DNA of 64,000 nt from Rhizomys pruinosus (Eukaryota; Chordata; Mammalia; Rodentia; Spalacidae): assembly GCA_009823505.1 (NCBI GenBank), contig VZQC01005070.1, forward strand, positions 1,592,357 to 1,656,356, written 5' to 3'. This document shows positions 12,645 to 24,467 of the stretch, in pieces (position 1 is the stretch's first letter; each line of letters opens with the position of its first letter). The position numbers and the translations under genes are program-made. The notes beneath the pieces are model-generated. The model was not told where the DNA came from. It made no database searches and saw nothing but the letters and a program-made list of their open reading frames with translations.

Positions 12645-12800
12645 CTAAGCATGGTGGCCAATACCTTTAATCCCAACACTTCAGAGGCAGAGGCAGGTGG
12701 ATTTCTGTTAGTTCAGGGCCAGTCTGATCTACATAGTCAGTTCCAGGCTCGCTTGGGATACAGGGAAACCGTGTTCAAAAAGAAAAAGAAAAAGACCAAA
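12645..12800 (+). mobile_element. B1 SINE
   Basis: Shows 'agcatggtggcc', 'tttaatcccaacacttcagaggcagaggcagg', 'tctacatagtcagttccagg' and an AAAG-rich tail. It is somewhat diverged. Confidence 0.85.
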
Positions 12801-12999
12801 GCCCAAACCAAAACATCCCTGAATTCACAGCATCATCTAACCTTCATTTTCCTGCCTGTTACACTCTTCCTCTTGCGCAAGTCCCTCCCGAATATTAACC
12901 TCTTCATACAGCCCTTACTCATGCAACAATATGTGGAAGGCATCATATAATCATATGTAGAATGTATCAAGCCCATTTTAAGCCTTTCACTCATCCACT

Positions 13000-13145
13000 T
13001 TTCATCCATGAATAGGTATTTCCATTTTACCAATGGAAAAATGCAGACTCTGAGAGATGACTCAATTTTCCTCATCCCAATGGCTCAAAAGTGACAGAGC
13101 TAAAGCATTACCTAATGGTCTCATTCCACAGAAATGGACTTAATT
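13000..13145 (-). repeat. MIR SINE remnant (probable)
   Basis: Has 'ccattttaccaatggaaaaatgcagactctgagag' followed by a 'ctcaaaagtgacagagctaaag' region. This is the reverse-complement MIR core and downstream order ('cattttacagatgaggaaactgaggc', then 'cagagctggga'). Confidence 0.5.
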
Positions 13146-13194
13146 ACTGTGCTATTCTATTTCCCATCACCATGTAGGTCTGTCTCTTCCTGCT

Positions 13195-13290
13195 AGGATA
13201 TGAGTTACCGGAGGGCAGGGATTATGTGAAATTTATCTTTGTATTTCCAGCTCTCAGCATGTAGTAGATATTCAATAAATGTTTGATGAC
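13195..13290 (+). repeat. L2-like 3' end remnant
   Basis: 'gagggcagggattatgtg', 'tctttgtatttccagc' and 'tagtagatattcaataaatgtttg' occur in order, as in 3' ends of LINE-2 family repeats. It is short and ancient. Confidence 0.55.
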
Positions 13291-13879
13291 CGTGTTCAGC
13301 ATGAATGATGCTGCAGTGTTCTCCCTGAGTGAATAGCATTCTGCACCACAGACCACAATGGGCTCCTTGCATATTTTGATCCCCCCATCTCACTGTTTGC
13401 TAGGCTCATCCTGGCTCATTATCAGCTTTGATCCCTTCACAGCCCCCTTTTATCATAAACTCTGCGAGTCTGGGATGGTTGTATCTCTCTATTTACTGGA
13501 TTAGACTTCTTAATTAATATTTAACTTCCTTTCCTTGAAGAGCGAAATGAAAGCAAAAGTGAAATCACCTTCTAGAATTCATTTTTCGACATACAAGGCA
13601 GACCTCCCACTTGTGACAGGTTCCCAGAAAGAGTAAGGCCAATATAAGTGAAAATAATCTAATCCCCATTGCCTGACTGTCAGATCAATGCAAGAGCAGG
13701 GATTTACATCTTCTGCCCAAAGGACCTGATGGTCAAGGGTTACAGAGGAGACATGGAAATCAAATTTAATCACTTGCATGTGACAAATCTATAAACTTTA
13801 ACGAAGTCTAAATTGATTAAATGCAGCAACAAAGAAAATTCTTTTAAAACAGCAATACAAATAATAATAATCGGTACTT
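13291..13879. other. Unique, probably intronic sequence
   Basis: No gene or repeat supported. Confidence 0.45.
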
Positions 13880-14005
13880 TGCAGGGACTGCTCACTGTGT
13901 GTCTGATATTTAGCCCAGAGAGTGAAATGTTTGATCTCACTTAAGAATCACAATAAGAAGAAGTACAATTTCAAATTTTCCCCAGTTTACAGATGAAAAA
14001 CTAAG
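13880..14005 (-). repeat. MIR SINE remnant (probable)
   Basis: 'tgtgtctgatatttagc', 'tgatctcacttaagaatcacaa' and 'cccagtttacagatgaaaaact' follow the reverse-complement MIR order, the last being the conserved core. Confidence 0.6.
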
Positions 14006-14019
14006 AATTCTTGGTCATC

Positions 14020-14095
14020 CTTGGCTAGGTAGCAAGTTCAAGGCCAGCCTAAGTAACATGAGACACTGTTTAAAACGACAGCAAACAAAAACCCT
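14020..14095 (+). mobile_element. B1-related fragment
   Basis: Only the middle and end of a B1-like unit remain: 'gcaagttcaaggccagcctaagtaacatgagac' followed by an AAAC-rich tail. Confidence 0.6.
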
Positions 14096-14784
14096 TGCAA
14101 TTATTCATGTGTTCATATCAGGCATAAGGATGAATCTCTGTCACTCAGAGATTCATTCAGTTGTTCCAGTGAGCAGCTAGTTACTGACACAAACAGGACA
14201 AGGACCCAGATCTCTACCATTTGCATGTCCCACTTAACTGTTACATCATAATAGTTCATAGAGCAAATATACTTATTGGATTTTTCTTCATAAGAACAAA
14301 CTGGAAGCTGAAAGGAAGTTATGGTCATAGGCAGCCCAGTTTACCTGGGAAAGATAGTAATAATGAAATATTTGATGTTTTTAAAGCACTGAAGCCCACG
14401 TAATAGAGTCTAGAGAAAATTATCCTGAGTCATGACTTGTACTATGCATTTTCTTGATTGAAGAAAGAGGCAAAATATATGAGATCAGTTTGGCTTTCTG
14501 ATATCTTTTAAGTGTAGACACCATCTCAACCTACCATTTCAGTAGAGATAAAAACCATCGCATTATACACTATTAGATATATCATTTTCAGAAGGTCAGA
14601 AATGATCACAGCACAGTGCCCTGTATTTCTTCCTCACAAATTAGTCGATTCACCAGGCTATTAATGTCTTTAAAAAGAGCAGGACTGATGGTCTTGTATT
14701 AAACCACGGACACATGTAACTTCAATGCCTGGACTGCAGCAACATGTGTGTCATGGGTTCTAGGCACCATCACTCATTTCCTGG
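14096..14784. other. Unique, probably intronic sequence
   Basis: No gene or repeat supported. Confidence 0.45.
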
Positions 14785-15150
14785 CTTAGAATATTGCTAT
14801 GGTCCAAAGGTATCTCCAAAAAATCCATGTGCTGGAAACTTAATCCGCAAAGAAAGGGTTTGGGGTGGTGAGGTTGTTGAGAGGTGGTTAGGTCATGATT
14901 ATTTTCCCTGTTCTGGGATTAGACATAATCTAAGGCACACCCAGGGCTGCCTGCTCATTTCCTCCTGCAGTCATACTTTCTTGCCCTTTACTGTCTATGG
15001 GGGGATGAAGCAGCAGGAAAGTCTTTGCCCGATGTGTTTCCCTCAACCTTGGGCTTTTCACACCCAAACTGCAAGAAATAAATTTATTTTCCTTATGAAT
15101 GACCTAGTCCATGTCATCTGCTATAGCAACAGAAATAGATTAAATCAAAT
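14785..15150 (+). mobile_element. Solo LTR of MaLR (MST/MLT1-like) type
   Basis: An ordered match by eye to mammalian apparent LTR retrotransposons: 'tatggtccaaaggtatctccaaaa', 'catgtgctggaaacttaatcc', 'gtggttaggtcatga', 'cctcaaccttgggcttt', 'gcaagaaataaa' (polyadenylation signal) and 'ctatagcaacagaaatagat'. No internal coding region flanks it, so it is a solo LTR. An open frame across it is fortuitous. Confidence 0.75.
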
Positions 15151-17109
15151 ATGTTTGTGATTATTTTAAATCTAACTGTGCTTTATGAAATAATACAAGG
15201 ATTTAGGCCTCCTGATAGGAGTGCCTTTGTAGAGCATTTCTTCATCGTCTTTCAGCGTTTTGAGTTTCCTGTATACTTTCTCATGCCTTCCCTTATTCTT
15301 CTTCCTTCTTTCTCTTTCTCCTCACCTCTCTACCACAGTTTTGTGAATGATTCTAAAAATGAATCTTCTAGACGCTGTAAAAAACACATAAGACGTGAGC
15401 CCTGCCTTCAGGATTTTTCCCAATGTAGTATAAAATATTTCTCTTGTTTTCCTGCTGTTCCCAAAGATTGCAATTATTCATTGTAAAGAATGACTCCATG
15501 ATTTCTCTAGCCTCACAGAGTGACCAGTGCCTTAAATGCAGTGACATAGCAGTTTTCCAGGTTCACCAATAAAATTGCATAAAAAAACTGAACCAAATCT
15601 TTGCTTGTTCTGCTGCTGGGATTATCAAGCTTCCAGAGAGGCTTCGAAGGTCATGTTTCCTTGTCTCTTAACATCTAACACCTTTGCTTCCAGTCTGCCT
15701 TCATCTGTGCCATTTACTATCCCTCTCTGCATGTTAGTCACAGCAAATTGTTTGATCAATTACACCTTTAGCATTCTTACACGAGTGGAAATTCGGCAGT
15801 TCCCGGGACATTACTGGCCCCAGCATACTTTCCAAGCAGTAGCAAGTTTTCATTCCTGTGCCTTCCCACCACTAGTAATGGCAAATGAAAGCTGCATAGC
15901 TTGAGCCCTGTCTTAGAAAACCGTGCTTCTGGGAAGGTCTGGAGACATCCTCAGCATCATTCATGTCTTGCCACCTGATGATATCATATGTTCACCCTCA
16001 GATTTGCTACCCTCCACTTGACCTCATTGCAGCTACACCATTGCATTTCACTTGGGTTAATTTCAACTTCCATCTCTCTTGTCACTTTCTTGGTCCATGG
16101 ATTTCTCCTGTCCACGGCTGTGTATTTGTATTCATTCAGTCAATTCTTTAAAAGCCTAACTCATTTCTTTGAGCTGATTTGGCTACTACGGAGCTCATCT
16201 TCTATCAAGCCCCAGCAACTCATAGCTCATCATCACGTTTGTTACTGTTGTTATCTACAATTCTTCCATTTCAATATTAGGTAACATTTACCTTCCTAGC
16301 TCATCTGTCTTCTGTAGCCTAACCCTATCAGATTTCTTTGTCATCCGTTGGCACTTCCAATCAACTGATTTTTATGATGCTATGGCGTTCTTCTCTGCAT
16401 CATTACTTGGCTTAACTTTCATGGGGGATCATTATAATCATTATGTAATTGCTTACACTTTCACTGCCTCATGGTCTTGAAGACTGATTGGCGAAAGCAT
16501 AGCCATGATTAAATCAAACTCTGCTTATTTTCTACCTGCATTTGTTGGTAGAGTGTGAATCCAAATACATGAACCCATGGAAAATAGCGTCCTCCCCTCC
16601 TCACTGTTCTTTCTTTAAATTTCTTACACCTCCTCCATGCTCTCTCAGCTGACAACTATAATTTACATTTCACTGAGAAAACTCAAGTAATACATAAATG
16701 CTATGGGTTATAATACCTATCTACGTATCGACTGCATTCTGCCCCCTTCTTTTATCACAGATGAATTTCTGTGTTCTTCTGCTCATGAAATACATCCCTC
16801 CCTTTGCCAGTCATCAGTGAACCTTTCCTTCTCCGTTACGTGCTTCTCACTGGGGCGTAATGACACAATTCTCTTTCAGAGCCGTTCTCCTGACTACACT
16901 TCCCAAATCTGCAACAAAACACAGGGAAATAAGCGCTTTTATTTGCATCTTCAGATCTCATTCCATCCTTAGTTCGTCCCACCACAGTGGGGCTCTCAGC
17001 ACGTTCCCCTCTTAATTTATTGCACTGAAGTTTCAGCTGATGGAACTTTCACTTCAGCTGTAAGAAAATTAGCCCTTCCAGATGATCAGGCCAAAGACTT
17101 AGGAATCAC
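15151..17109. other. Unique sequence, C/T-rich, probably intronic
   Basis: About 2 kb with no recognised repeat. Several plus-strand frames of 60-111 codons exist (15,151-16,284), but they overlap in different frames, are rich in Phe/Leu/Ser/Pro from pyrimidine bias, and match no family I know. Confidence 0.45.
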
Positions 17110-17870
17110 TTTTAAAAAGTTTTGGTAAGAACAGATAACATGAGATTTACCTTTATACCAAAATGTATGTGTAAGTATAGCGCAGTATTGTTAACTATAA
17201 GCACACTATTATACAATAAATTTCTAGACCCTGGCCATTTAATGTGACAGAAAATTTTACACCCATTGAACAATGACCTCTTCTTTTCCCTTTCCCCAAA
17301 TGTTGAAGAATACAATGCTGTACTTTTCCATGAGCTTCATTATCTTAGCTTGTCTTATCCAAGTAGAATAGCGAAGTGTATTACCGTCTGAGTCTAACTT
17401 ACTCCATTTGGCATTCCAACTGTATCATAAGATTTCCCTCTTTTGTGATTAAATAATTCTTCAATGCACACATCATATTTTCTTTAACTATTCATGTTTT
17501 CATGGTCACTTATTTTGATTCCGTAGCATAGATATTTTGAATAATGTGGCAGTGTACATAGGGTTGGATCTATCTCTTTGATTTCTATTTTCTTAATCAA
17601 ATATCCAGAAGTGGAATTAACATATTATAGAGTAGTAATTCTTTTTGAAACTTTTTGAGGCAATTCCATACTGTACTCCATAGTGAGTGCACTATTCTAT
17701 GTTCTCACCAATAGCATGTAAGGGCTCTAATTCTTTCACATTCTCATTAGTACTTAGCTTTGGTTTGATGACAGTCATTGTAACAGGTATCTAGTATGAT
17801 ACTTATGTGTACCTTGATTTGCATCTTACTGATTATGAATGAAGTTGGACATCTTTTCACATGCATGCTG
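17110..17870 (-). mobile_element. Ancient L1 (L1M-like) ORF2 end and 3' UTR
   Basis: In plus-strand order: 'tacaataaatttctagaccctggcc', 'ttcatggtcacttattttg', 'tccagaagtggaatta', 'tccatactgtactccatagtg', 'tgtaacaggtatctagtatg', 'accttgatttgcatcttactgatta'. This is the antisense of an old L1 ORF2 C-terminal coding region. It is heavily mutated with no open frame. Confidence 0.75.
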
Positions 17871-17880
17871 GTTACTTGCT

Positions 17881-18827
17881 TCTCTCTTTGGGGAAAGCAA
17901 AAGCTTTTGAGTTAAGAGCAAGCAAGATATTTGCTTGCAAAACTTATGTTTGAAATAATGCTAGAAACTCATGGTAAAGTAGCAGGCCAAAAAAAAAACA
18001 ATAAAATGCCTCAAAATCAGTCAGAGAAAAATGATCTGCTTGCAGATGCAGATGGTAATGAACTTAGAGGTAAAATCTTCCAGACTCCAAAAGTTGTTAG
18101 AACTGAAAGCAAATTTAGTCAAGTTTCAGGAAAGAAAATCAACATAGGAAAAGTCAACCATATTTGTAATTATCAATAGTTAACTATGTGGAAACGAACA
18201 GAATAAAGAATTATATTCTTAATAAAATAAAAATATATGTACAGCTGGGCATGGTGGCACACGCCTTTAATCCTAGCAATTGGGAGGCAGAGGCAGGTGG
18301 ATCTTTGTGAGTTCAAGGCCAGCCTGGTCTACAGAGTGAGTTCCAGGACAGCTGGGACTACAGGGTGACCCTGTCTCGAAAAGACCAATATATATATAAT
18401 ATATAATATATATTAATAACAATAAGACAACAAAACCCTAAAGTTCATGAAAGAAAGAACGAAAGTAAATGGAACTACATCCCATACTTGTGAAGCTGAG
18501 GATAATATTGTTAAAATGTCCTTACTATCCAGAGAAATCTACACTTCCAATGGGAGCCCTGTCAAAATCCCAATGAGATTCCTTGCAGAAATAAAATTCG
18601 TACTGATCCACAAAGGATTCTGAACAGCCAAAACAGGCATGAGAAAAAAAAAAGCACTGAGACTGAGAAACATATTACAAAGCTATAGAGTTTAAAACAG
18701 TATGGTGCTGCCATAAGAATAATACAAAGACCAACAGAGAGCCCACACATATATGCCCAACTGATTTCTAACAAGGGTGTGAGAATACATGAAAGGAGAA
18801 GGAAAATTTTAAGCTAGATACCCACAT
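17881..18827 (+). mobile_element. Older L1 ORF2 remnant, interrupted by B1 and L1
   Basis: From about 18,420 the plus strand carries degenerate ORF2-coding sequence: 'gaaatctacacttccaatgg', 'ccacaaaggattctgaacagccaaaac', 'aaacagtatggtgctgcc', 'caactgatttctaacaagggtg'. The same element resumes at 19,641 after a younger L1 insertion. The part before the B1 (17,881-18,242) is less certain. Confidence 0.6.
18243..18390 (+). mobile_element. B1 SINE
   Basis: Well-preserved B1: 'gctgggcatggtggcacacgcc', 'ggcagaggcaggtggatctttgtg' and 'accctgtctcgaaaag', ending in an A/T-rich tail. It lies inside the old L1 remnant. Confidence 0.9.
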
Positions 18828-18841
18828 AAAAACAAATACAT

Positions 18842-19626
18842 CACCGCAGATACATCTGACAAAGCATTGATTTCTAGAATATATAAACAAAGAAGAAAGA
18901 AAACAAATAACCCACTCAAAAGATGGAGCAAAGAGCTGAACAGACACTTCACAAGTGAGGAATTAGAGACGGCTGAAAAACATCTTAAAAAGTGTTCAAC
19001 ATCACTAATAATTAAGGAAATGCAGATCAAAACCACTTTAAGATATCATCTCACTCTGATAAGACTGGCTAGGATCAAGAAAACAAATGATACCAAGTGC
19101 TGGAGAGGTTGTGGGGAAAGGGGAACACTCATCCACTGCTGGTGGGAATGTAAACTCATATAGCCACGATGGAAAGTAGTGTAGCGAACCCTTGGAAGAC
19201 TCCGAATGAGCTTGCCACCTGACCCAGTCATACCACTCTTGGGTATATACCCACAAGACTCATCTTGCCACAGAGATACTTGCACAGCCATGTTTATTGA
19301 AGCTCTCTTCACAATAGCAAAGAGCTGGAACCAATCCAAGTGCCCCTCAACCAATGAGTGGATAGAGAAAATGTGGTACATCTACACAATGGAGTTCTAT
19401 GCAGTGGTGAAGATGACATCATGAACTTTGCAGGTAATGGATGGAAGATATCATGCTAAGTGAAGTAACACAGTCCCAGAAAAACAAACGATGAATGGTA
19501 TCCCTCCTCTGTGGACGCTAATGTCAATTACCTAATTATATGGCAAACTGAGCAACATTAATGTGATCTGAAAACAACTGTGCTCTTATAGTGTGAATCC
19601 CTTAAATAAATAAATAAATTAATTAA
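18842..19626 (+). mobile_element. 5'-truncated L1 with perfect 14-bp target-site duplication
   Basis: Encodes the ORF2 C-terminus in pieces: [39 protein letters not shown] and PVIPLLGIYPQDS. A short 3' UTR with TAAATAAATAAAT near 19,600 follows. AAAAACAAATACAT flanks it at 18,828-18,841 and 19,627-19,640. Its 3' UTR is short and lacks the CAACAA and G-rich modules of the other L1 ends in the window. It sits inside an older L1. Confidence 0.9.
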
Positions 19627-19640
19627 AAAAACAAATACAT

Positions 19641-19990
19641 GGAAAAAATTTAGGCCCTTCCATGACACAACAATTAACTCAAAGTGCATTAATGAGGTAA
19701 CTGCAAGGCCTGAAACTATAGATGCCTTGGATAAATGGGGGGAAGATTAATAGCATTGCATTTGGCTTCTTCCACATGATACCAAAGACATAAACAACAA
19801 AAGAAACAGTAGACAAGTGAGATCACATTGGACCAGAAAGCTGCACAGCAAAGGGAACAGTCAACAGGGCAATGACCTGTGGAAGCAGAGAAAATATGTG
19901 CATATCAGACATATGATCATGGTCAAATATCCACAAGTACAGTGAACTCCTGCAATTCAGTAGCAAAATAAAACCCAGTCAAAATCTATA
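19641..19990 (+). mobile_element. Older L1 ORF2 remnant, continuation
   Basis: Continues the element of 17,881-18,827: 'tttaggcccttccatgacac', 'gataccaaagacataaacaac', 'accagaaagctgcacagcaaag' and 'tatgatcatggtcaaatatcc' follow L1 ORF2 order. It is degenerate. Confidence 0.6.
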
Positions 19991-20027
19991 AAAAAGATGA
20001 AAAGGAGAATATATACACAGAAATATT

Positions 20028-20050
20028 TCCATATATATATATATATACAT
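20028..20050. repeat. (AT)n microsatellite
   Basis: Alternating TA run of about 20 bases. Confidence 0.85.
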
Positions 20051-21004
20051 ACCTACAGAAGGAGGGAGAGGAAGGAAAGAGGAGAGAAAGACAGAGATAG
20101 GACAGAGAAATATATTTATAAGATGCTGGTTCACAAAATTCATAATTAGGCAACCTAGGTACTATAATTTGGCACTTGCAGACTGGAGATCCTGGTGGTG
20201 TAAGCCAAAACCCTCCCCCATGAACAGAGGGCTCAAAGTACAGATCCCAGTCCAGATCTGAAAATCTGAGCACAGAGGATACTACAATACTGAAATCAGG
20301 AGAAATGATGCCTCACCTCAGTCAAATTTTAACGTTCCTCTCCCTTTCTCTCTATCCCAGCCCTCAGAGAGTGCATCAGGCTCCTCCTGCTGTGGAGGGT
20401 CAACCACTTTATTTGACCCACCAACATATACAGTATTGTCCACCAGAAAAATCCTTACAGTTATTCCCATAAATAATTTATATTCAGCTATTTGTATATC
20501 CCAGTCATTCTGTACCCCAATAAAGGTAACATAAAATTAACTATCATACCTAATCTTATTAGTCATAAGAGAAAGCCGGTCATATGACATCACAGTTCTG
20601 GACCACTGTTTTTCCTTAAATTCATTTCTTTCTATTTCCTGCAATGATTAGGTTCATCTGGTCTGATCTCCTTGGAAATCACAAGAAGAATGAATAGAAA
20701 AGAGATATATAGACTCTGGAGAGAGAGATCATAGAACCCTGACAACCTGAAAGTCACCAAGAACCCTAATGAAAATCATGTAAACAAGAAGGAAAAGAGA
20801 TTGTGCAACACACTGCACATGCTACTGTCTCTTTATTCCTTCCCCCTACCCAGTGTTTAAGGACCAGTCAGTATTTCCTTCCTGCCTCTCCCCTTGTCTT
20901 CTTAGGCTGAGAGAATCAGCTTCCCTCTTTCACCTTGATTGAATCTGGTTCCATGAATATGGATCCTGTTTTGTTGGCCGCCGACCCACATCACTCCTCT
21001 GGTT
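20051..21004. other. Unique, probably intronic sequence
   Basis: Purine-rich near 20,055-20,110. No gene or known repeat supported. Confidence 0.45.
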
Positions 21005-21009
21005 TCCAC

Positions 21010-21174
21010 TCTTTTTTTTTTTTTTTTGGTCTTTTTGAGACAGGGTCTCCCTGCAGCCCCAGCTGTCCTAGAACTCGCTATGTAGACCAGGCTGGCCTCG
21101 AACTCACAGAGATCCACCTGACTCTGATCCCACCGAGTGCTGGGATTAAAGGCATGTACCACCACGCCTGGCTG
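21010..21174 (-). mobile_element. B1 SINE with target-site duplication
   Basis: Antisense B1 with a poly-T tail at 21,012-21,026 and 'gagacagggtctccctgcagccccagctgtcc'. Near-identical flanks GTTTCCACTCTTTTT (from 21,002) and GTTTCCATTCTTTTT (from 21,177) mark the insertion. Confidence 0.9.
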
Positions 21175-21194
21175 TAGTTTCCATTCTTTTTTAA

Positions 21195-21427
21195 AAAAAT
21201 TTATTTATTTATTTGTATGAATGTACTGTCTGCATGTAGGTTTGGGCACCCATGCTGTGCAATGCTGCGGAGGTCAGAAGAGGGTGTCAGATTGCCCTGG
21301 AACTGGAGTTCTCCTGGAATTGGAGTTACAGACAGTTCTCAGGCGCCATGTGGGTGCTGGGGATCGAACCTGGGTCCTCTGCAAGAGTAGTCGGTTCTCT
21401 TAACCACTAGGCCATCTCTCCAGCCCA
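21195..21427 (-). mobile_element. B2-type SINE (long form)
   Basis: Reverse complement starts GGGCTGGAGAGATGGCC, has an intact B box, and carries the internal tandem block ('ggaactggagtt' then 'ctcctggaattggagtt' on the plus strand). It lies only about 20 bp from the preceding B1. Confidence 0.88.
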
Positions 21428-21459
21428 ATTGCTATATACTTTTATAACTCTGTACATTG

Positions 21460-21790
21460 CCTTTGTGATGGTCAGTTTTAATTCTCATCTTGACACATCT
21501 GGAAGCACCTGGGATGAGAGCCTTAATGACATTGTTTACATTGATTAGCCTTATAGGCATGCTGATGGTGGGACTGCCTTGATTATATTAATTGACAAGG
21601 AAAGAACTAGCCTAAATGTGAGTCCTTAATTGTGTAAGAGTGGACAAAGGAACCTGAGTAGTAGGCATATATGCATTCATTCTCTCTTTCTGCCTTGACT
21701 TTTCCACAATGATGGACTGTAGTCTGGAATTATGGGTTGAATAAGCCCTTTTTCCCTTATGGTTACTTTGTGAGGTTATTTTATCACTAC
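21460..21790 (+). repeat. LTR-like interspersed repeat, class uncertain
   Basis: The layout 'gtgatggtcagttttaattctcatcttgac', 'agccttaatgac', 'cctgagtag', 'tgatggactgtagtctgga', 'gggttgaataagcccttt' and 'gaggttattttatcac' is one I know as a common rodent interspersed repeat. I cannot assign it firmly to a MaLR LTR or another class. Confidence 0.5.
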
Positions 21791-21929
21791 AACTGGACAG
21801 GAAACCAGCATGCTTTTCATTGGTGTCTTACTTAATGAGGGAGATTGGGTTTCTAATCTCCATCTTCTCCATGCATTCACCACATCAGTGCTGAGGAATC
21901 TACAATTGCAAAATTTAGAAATCCTTGGT

Positions 21930-22057
21930 GGAAGCCAGGCATGGTGGCATAGGCCTTTAATCACAGCACTCAGGAGGCAGAGGCAGGAGGGTCTCTGTGA
22001 GTTCAAGGCCAGCTAGGACTAAAGGGAACACCTGTTTAAAAAAAAAAAAAAAAAAGG
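21930..22057 (+). mobile_element. B1 SINE with internal deletion
   Basis: B1 lacking the 'ctggtctacagagtgagttccagg' middle section; 'aaggccagc' runs directly into 'taggactaaaggg'. Direct repeats GAAATCCTTGGT (21,918-21,929) and GAAATCCTCGGT (22,058-22,069) flank it. Confidence 0.88.
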
Positions 22058-22069
22058 GAAATCCTCGGT

Positions 22070-23149
22070 ATTCCTTTTTTTTTTTTTAATCAGTTCTTAT
22101 ATTCTAACCATTATCCTTTTGAGTATTCTATCTCCAAACTACATTTCAAACCATGGTGAAGGCTGCAATATTTTCCCCAAGGCTCAGAAGAAATGTGTCA
22201 ATAACATGTTAAAAAATCAAAGGGATGACTGTTCACATGTAATGAGAGAGAGCACAATAATTTCCACGGATGATGTGGAAGGTTTAATATTTCTTTCATG
22301 ATGGTTGGGGATGTTGTGGAGTGGGAGGCAGGGGCATAGACACACAAACAAAGGCAATTTGGACAGATGGACATAGACAGGAGAGTGTATTCTCTAGAAT
22401 ACATAGCTCAGTCAGGCTGCAACTGGAAAAATTCTTGGAATAGAAGTAGGAACAAGGGCTAAAATCATAAAATTGGACTATATTGTGGAGGGACTAAAAT
22501 ACCACAGTGGGACAGATTAAGTTGATTTGTGTACTTCCTGCCTTCCCTGTGAGCCTTGTTGTTCCTAGTCATAAATGTGTATCAGCGGAAATGGGAGACA
22601 ACCTGTATTCTCTTAATTGTTCTATATCTCACTGGGGTTTTTTCTATTCTGAATGTACAAAGGGATGCCCTAGAATGTAGAAATTTTTTCTGTATGTTTT
22701 CTTGCTATAACATCAATTATTAAGCAATGCCGTATATTAGCAAAGCCATATGCTTATTATAATAGTAATTGCTTTCAATGATTATTTTCAGAGTACTTCC
22801 TTATGTAGTGAGATATTTATCTTGCATGCAGAACTACCTATTTTGTAAAAATACCAGTGACAGGGATACCACTGTGTTCATGATTACTAACCTCATTGAA
22901 TCAAAGGCACCATAGATGGAGGAAGTTTTAAGAATATTTAATATACCATTTACTGGATTCTCTCTCTTCAAGGTGCCTGGTAGATTATCTTAGTAGATGT
23001 GAATTTCTTTCTTTGTGCAGAATGCAATTCTATCCTCGCTTAGTTATAAATTAACAATCTGAAATAAATCCTGCATTCTAAAAGACAGTTAAAATGTTTA
23101 ATGTTGAAACAAAATCTCCAACCACTCAGGGCTATTTTTTCCTGCCTGT
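22070..23149. other. Unique, probably intronic sequence
   Basis: AT-rich. No gene or repeat supported. Confidence 0.45.
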
Positions 23150-23151
23150 TT

Positions 23152-23212
<61 letters not shown>

Positions 23213-23281
23213 CTCTCCTCTCCTCTCCTCTCCTCTCCTCTCCTCTCCTCTCCTCTCCTCTCCTCTCCTCTCCTCTCCTCG
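23150..23281. repeat. Compound polypyrimidine microsatellite: (CT)n then (CTCTC)n
   Basis: A pure CT run of about 55 bases passes into a pentanucleotide CCTCT array of about 70 bases. All six frames read through it, giving Ser/Leu or Arg/Glu repeats that are not proteins. Confidence 0.97.
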
Positions 23282-23967
23282 CTTTTGAAAACATAGTAGT
23301 CATTTCTATACTTATAAATAAACATTTTAAAGCATATGTATAGTTAACAAAGAACAACAGGGCCTTCTCTGTGGTCATTCTGGCCATAGTTAAAAGTTGC
23401 TACAAACTGCAAAATGAGAATAGTTCAAATATCATTTCATATGGAGAATTATAAATTATTAAGGTAAACATTCACATAGACAATGATTACACAGCTGTTC
23501 ACTCTCATCCATAATGCACTTAATGACATCCAGAATTAAATATTTCATATATAAAATTTCCAGTCATTTTCTAGTGACTCTAAAACACAACAGAGTGTGT
23601 AAACCCTGGTTCTCATACACTGTCACTGTAGGAGTAAGTGGTCCTGTTAGGAAAGTGGTTGAAAGTGATAACAACGTACTTTCTAATTCTCCTAGGATTT
23701 ACCCTAAGAAAGTAATTGAGGGTAATCTTTATTGCAACTAATAGAAAAATAAGATAAATTTCCTATGTAAGAAACATACTGATGAAAAGGTGTACTATGT
23801 GCACTTTAATTACTGAAGAAAATATTTTATTTGATGGGAGAATGCTTAGAGTATATTTGTTGAAAATATATGGCTCTAAAATATTGGAAAAGTACAGTAT
23901 CTGCTTAGAAAAAATATTTGGTTCTTGAGTTTTGTTTTGTAAGGGTGCTGAGGATTGAAAATGAAGT
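23282..23967. other. Unique, probably intronic sequence
   Basis: No gene or repeat supported. Confidence 0.45.
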
Positions 23968-23969
23968 CT

Positions 23970-24142
23970 CTTTCTAGGCATAGTAGCACACTCCTTTAAT
24001 CCCAGCAGTTGGGGGGAAGCAGAGGCAGGTTTATCTGTGTGAATTCAAGGCCAGCCTGGTCTACACAGTGAGTTCCAGGCCAACTGTGACTAAAGGGAGG
24101 CCCTGTCTCAAAAAGACCTCAAAAAAAAAAAAAAAAAAAAGG
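23970..24142 (+). mobile_element. B1 SINE
   Basis: 'gcatagtagcacac', 'aatcccagcagttgggg', 'aaggccagcctggtctacacagtgagttcc' and a 20-base A tail. Confidence 0.9.
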
Positions 24143-24466
24143 AAGAAACAAGTTCCCTCTAAATCTTATACACAAGCCTAGACTGAAAAAGATATGCATG
24201 AAATTATGAACTATGCTTATTTCTGATATTAAATGATATGTTTTCTTTCTTTATCATCTTATATCTGTAAATATACATTTTAGATATTTTATAAAATATC
24301 ACGTTTTATGTACATTATATAACACATATGAACATATGTACCATAAAGAATAAACAATAAAAGCTTTTTAGCATTTCCTAGTTAGTACTAACATAATAAA
24401 TAACATTAAGACTCTGCTTTACTCTCAGTGACTATAGGAGCTGAAACTCATTGGAAAACTATGAAA
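24143..24466. other. Unique, AT-rich sequence
   Basis: No gene or repeat supported. Confidence 0.45.
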
Positions 24467-24467
24467 A

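Noticed and set aside
15151..16284. Cluster of plus-strand frames of 62-111 codons suggesting a small gene
   Set aside because: Overlapping frames in different phases, pyrimidine-biased composition, no domain and no convincing splice signals.
23040..23387. Arg/Glu-rich and Ser/Leu-rich frames up to 115 codons
   Set aside because: Direct translation of the CT/CCTCT microsatellite; all frames stay open because the repeat contains no stops.
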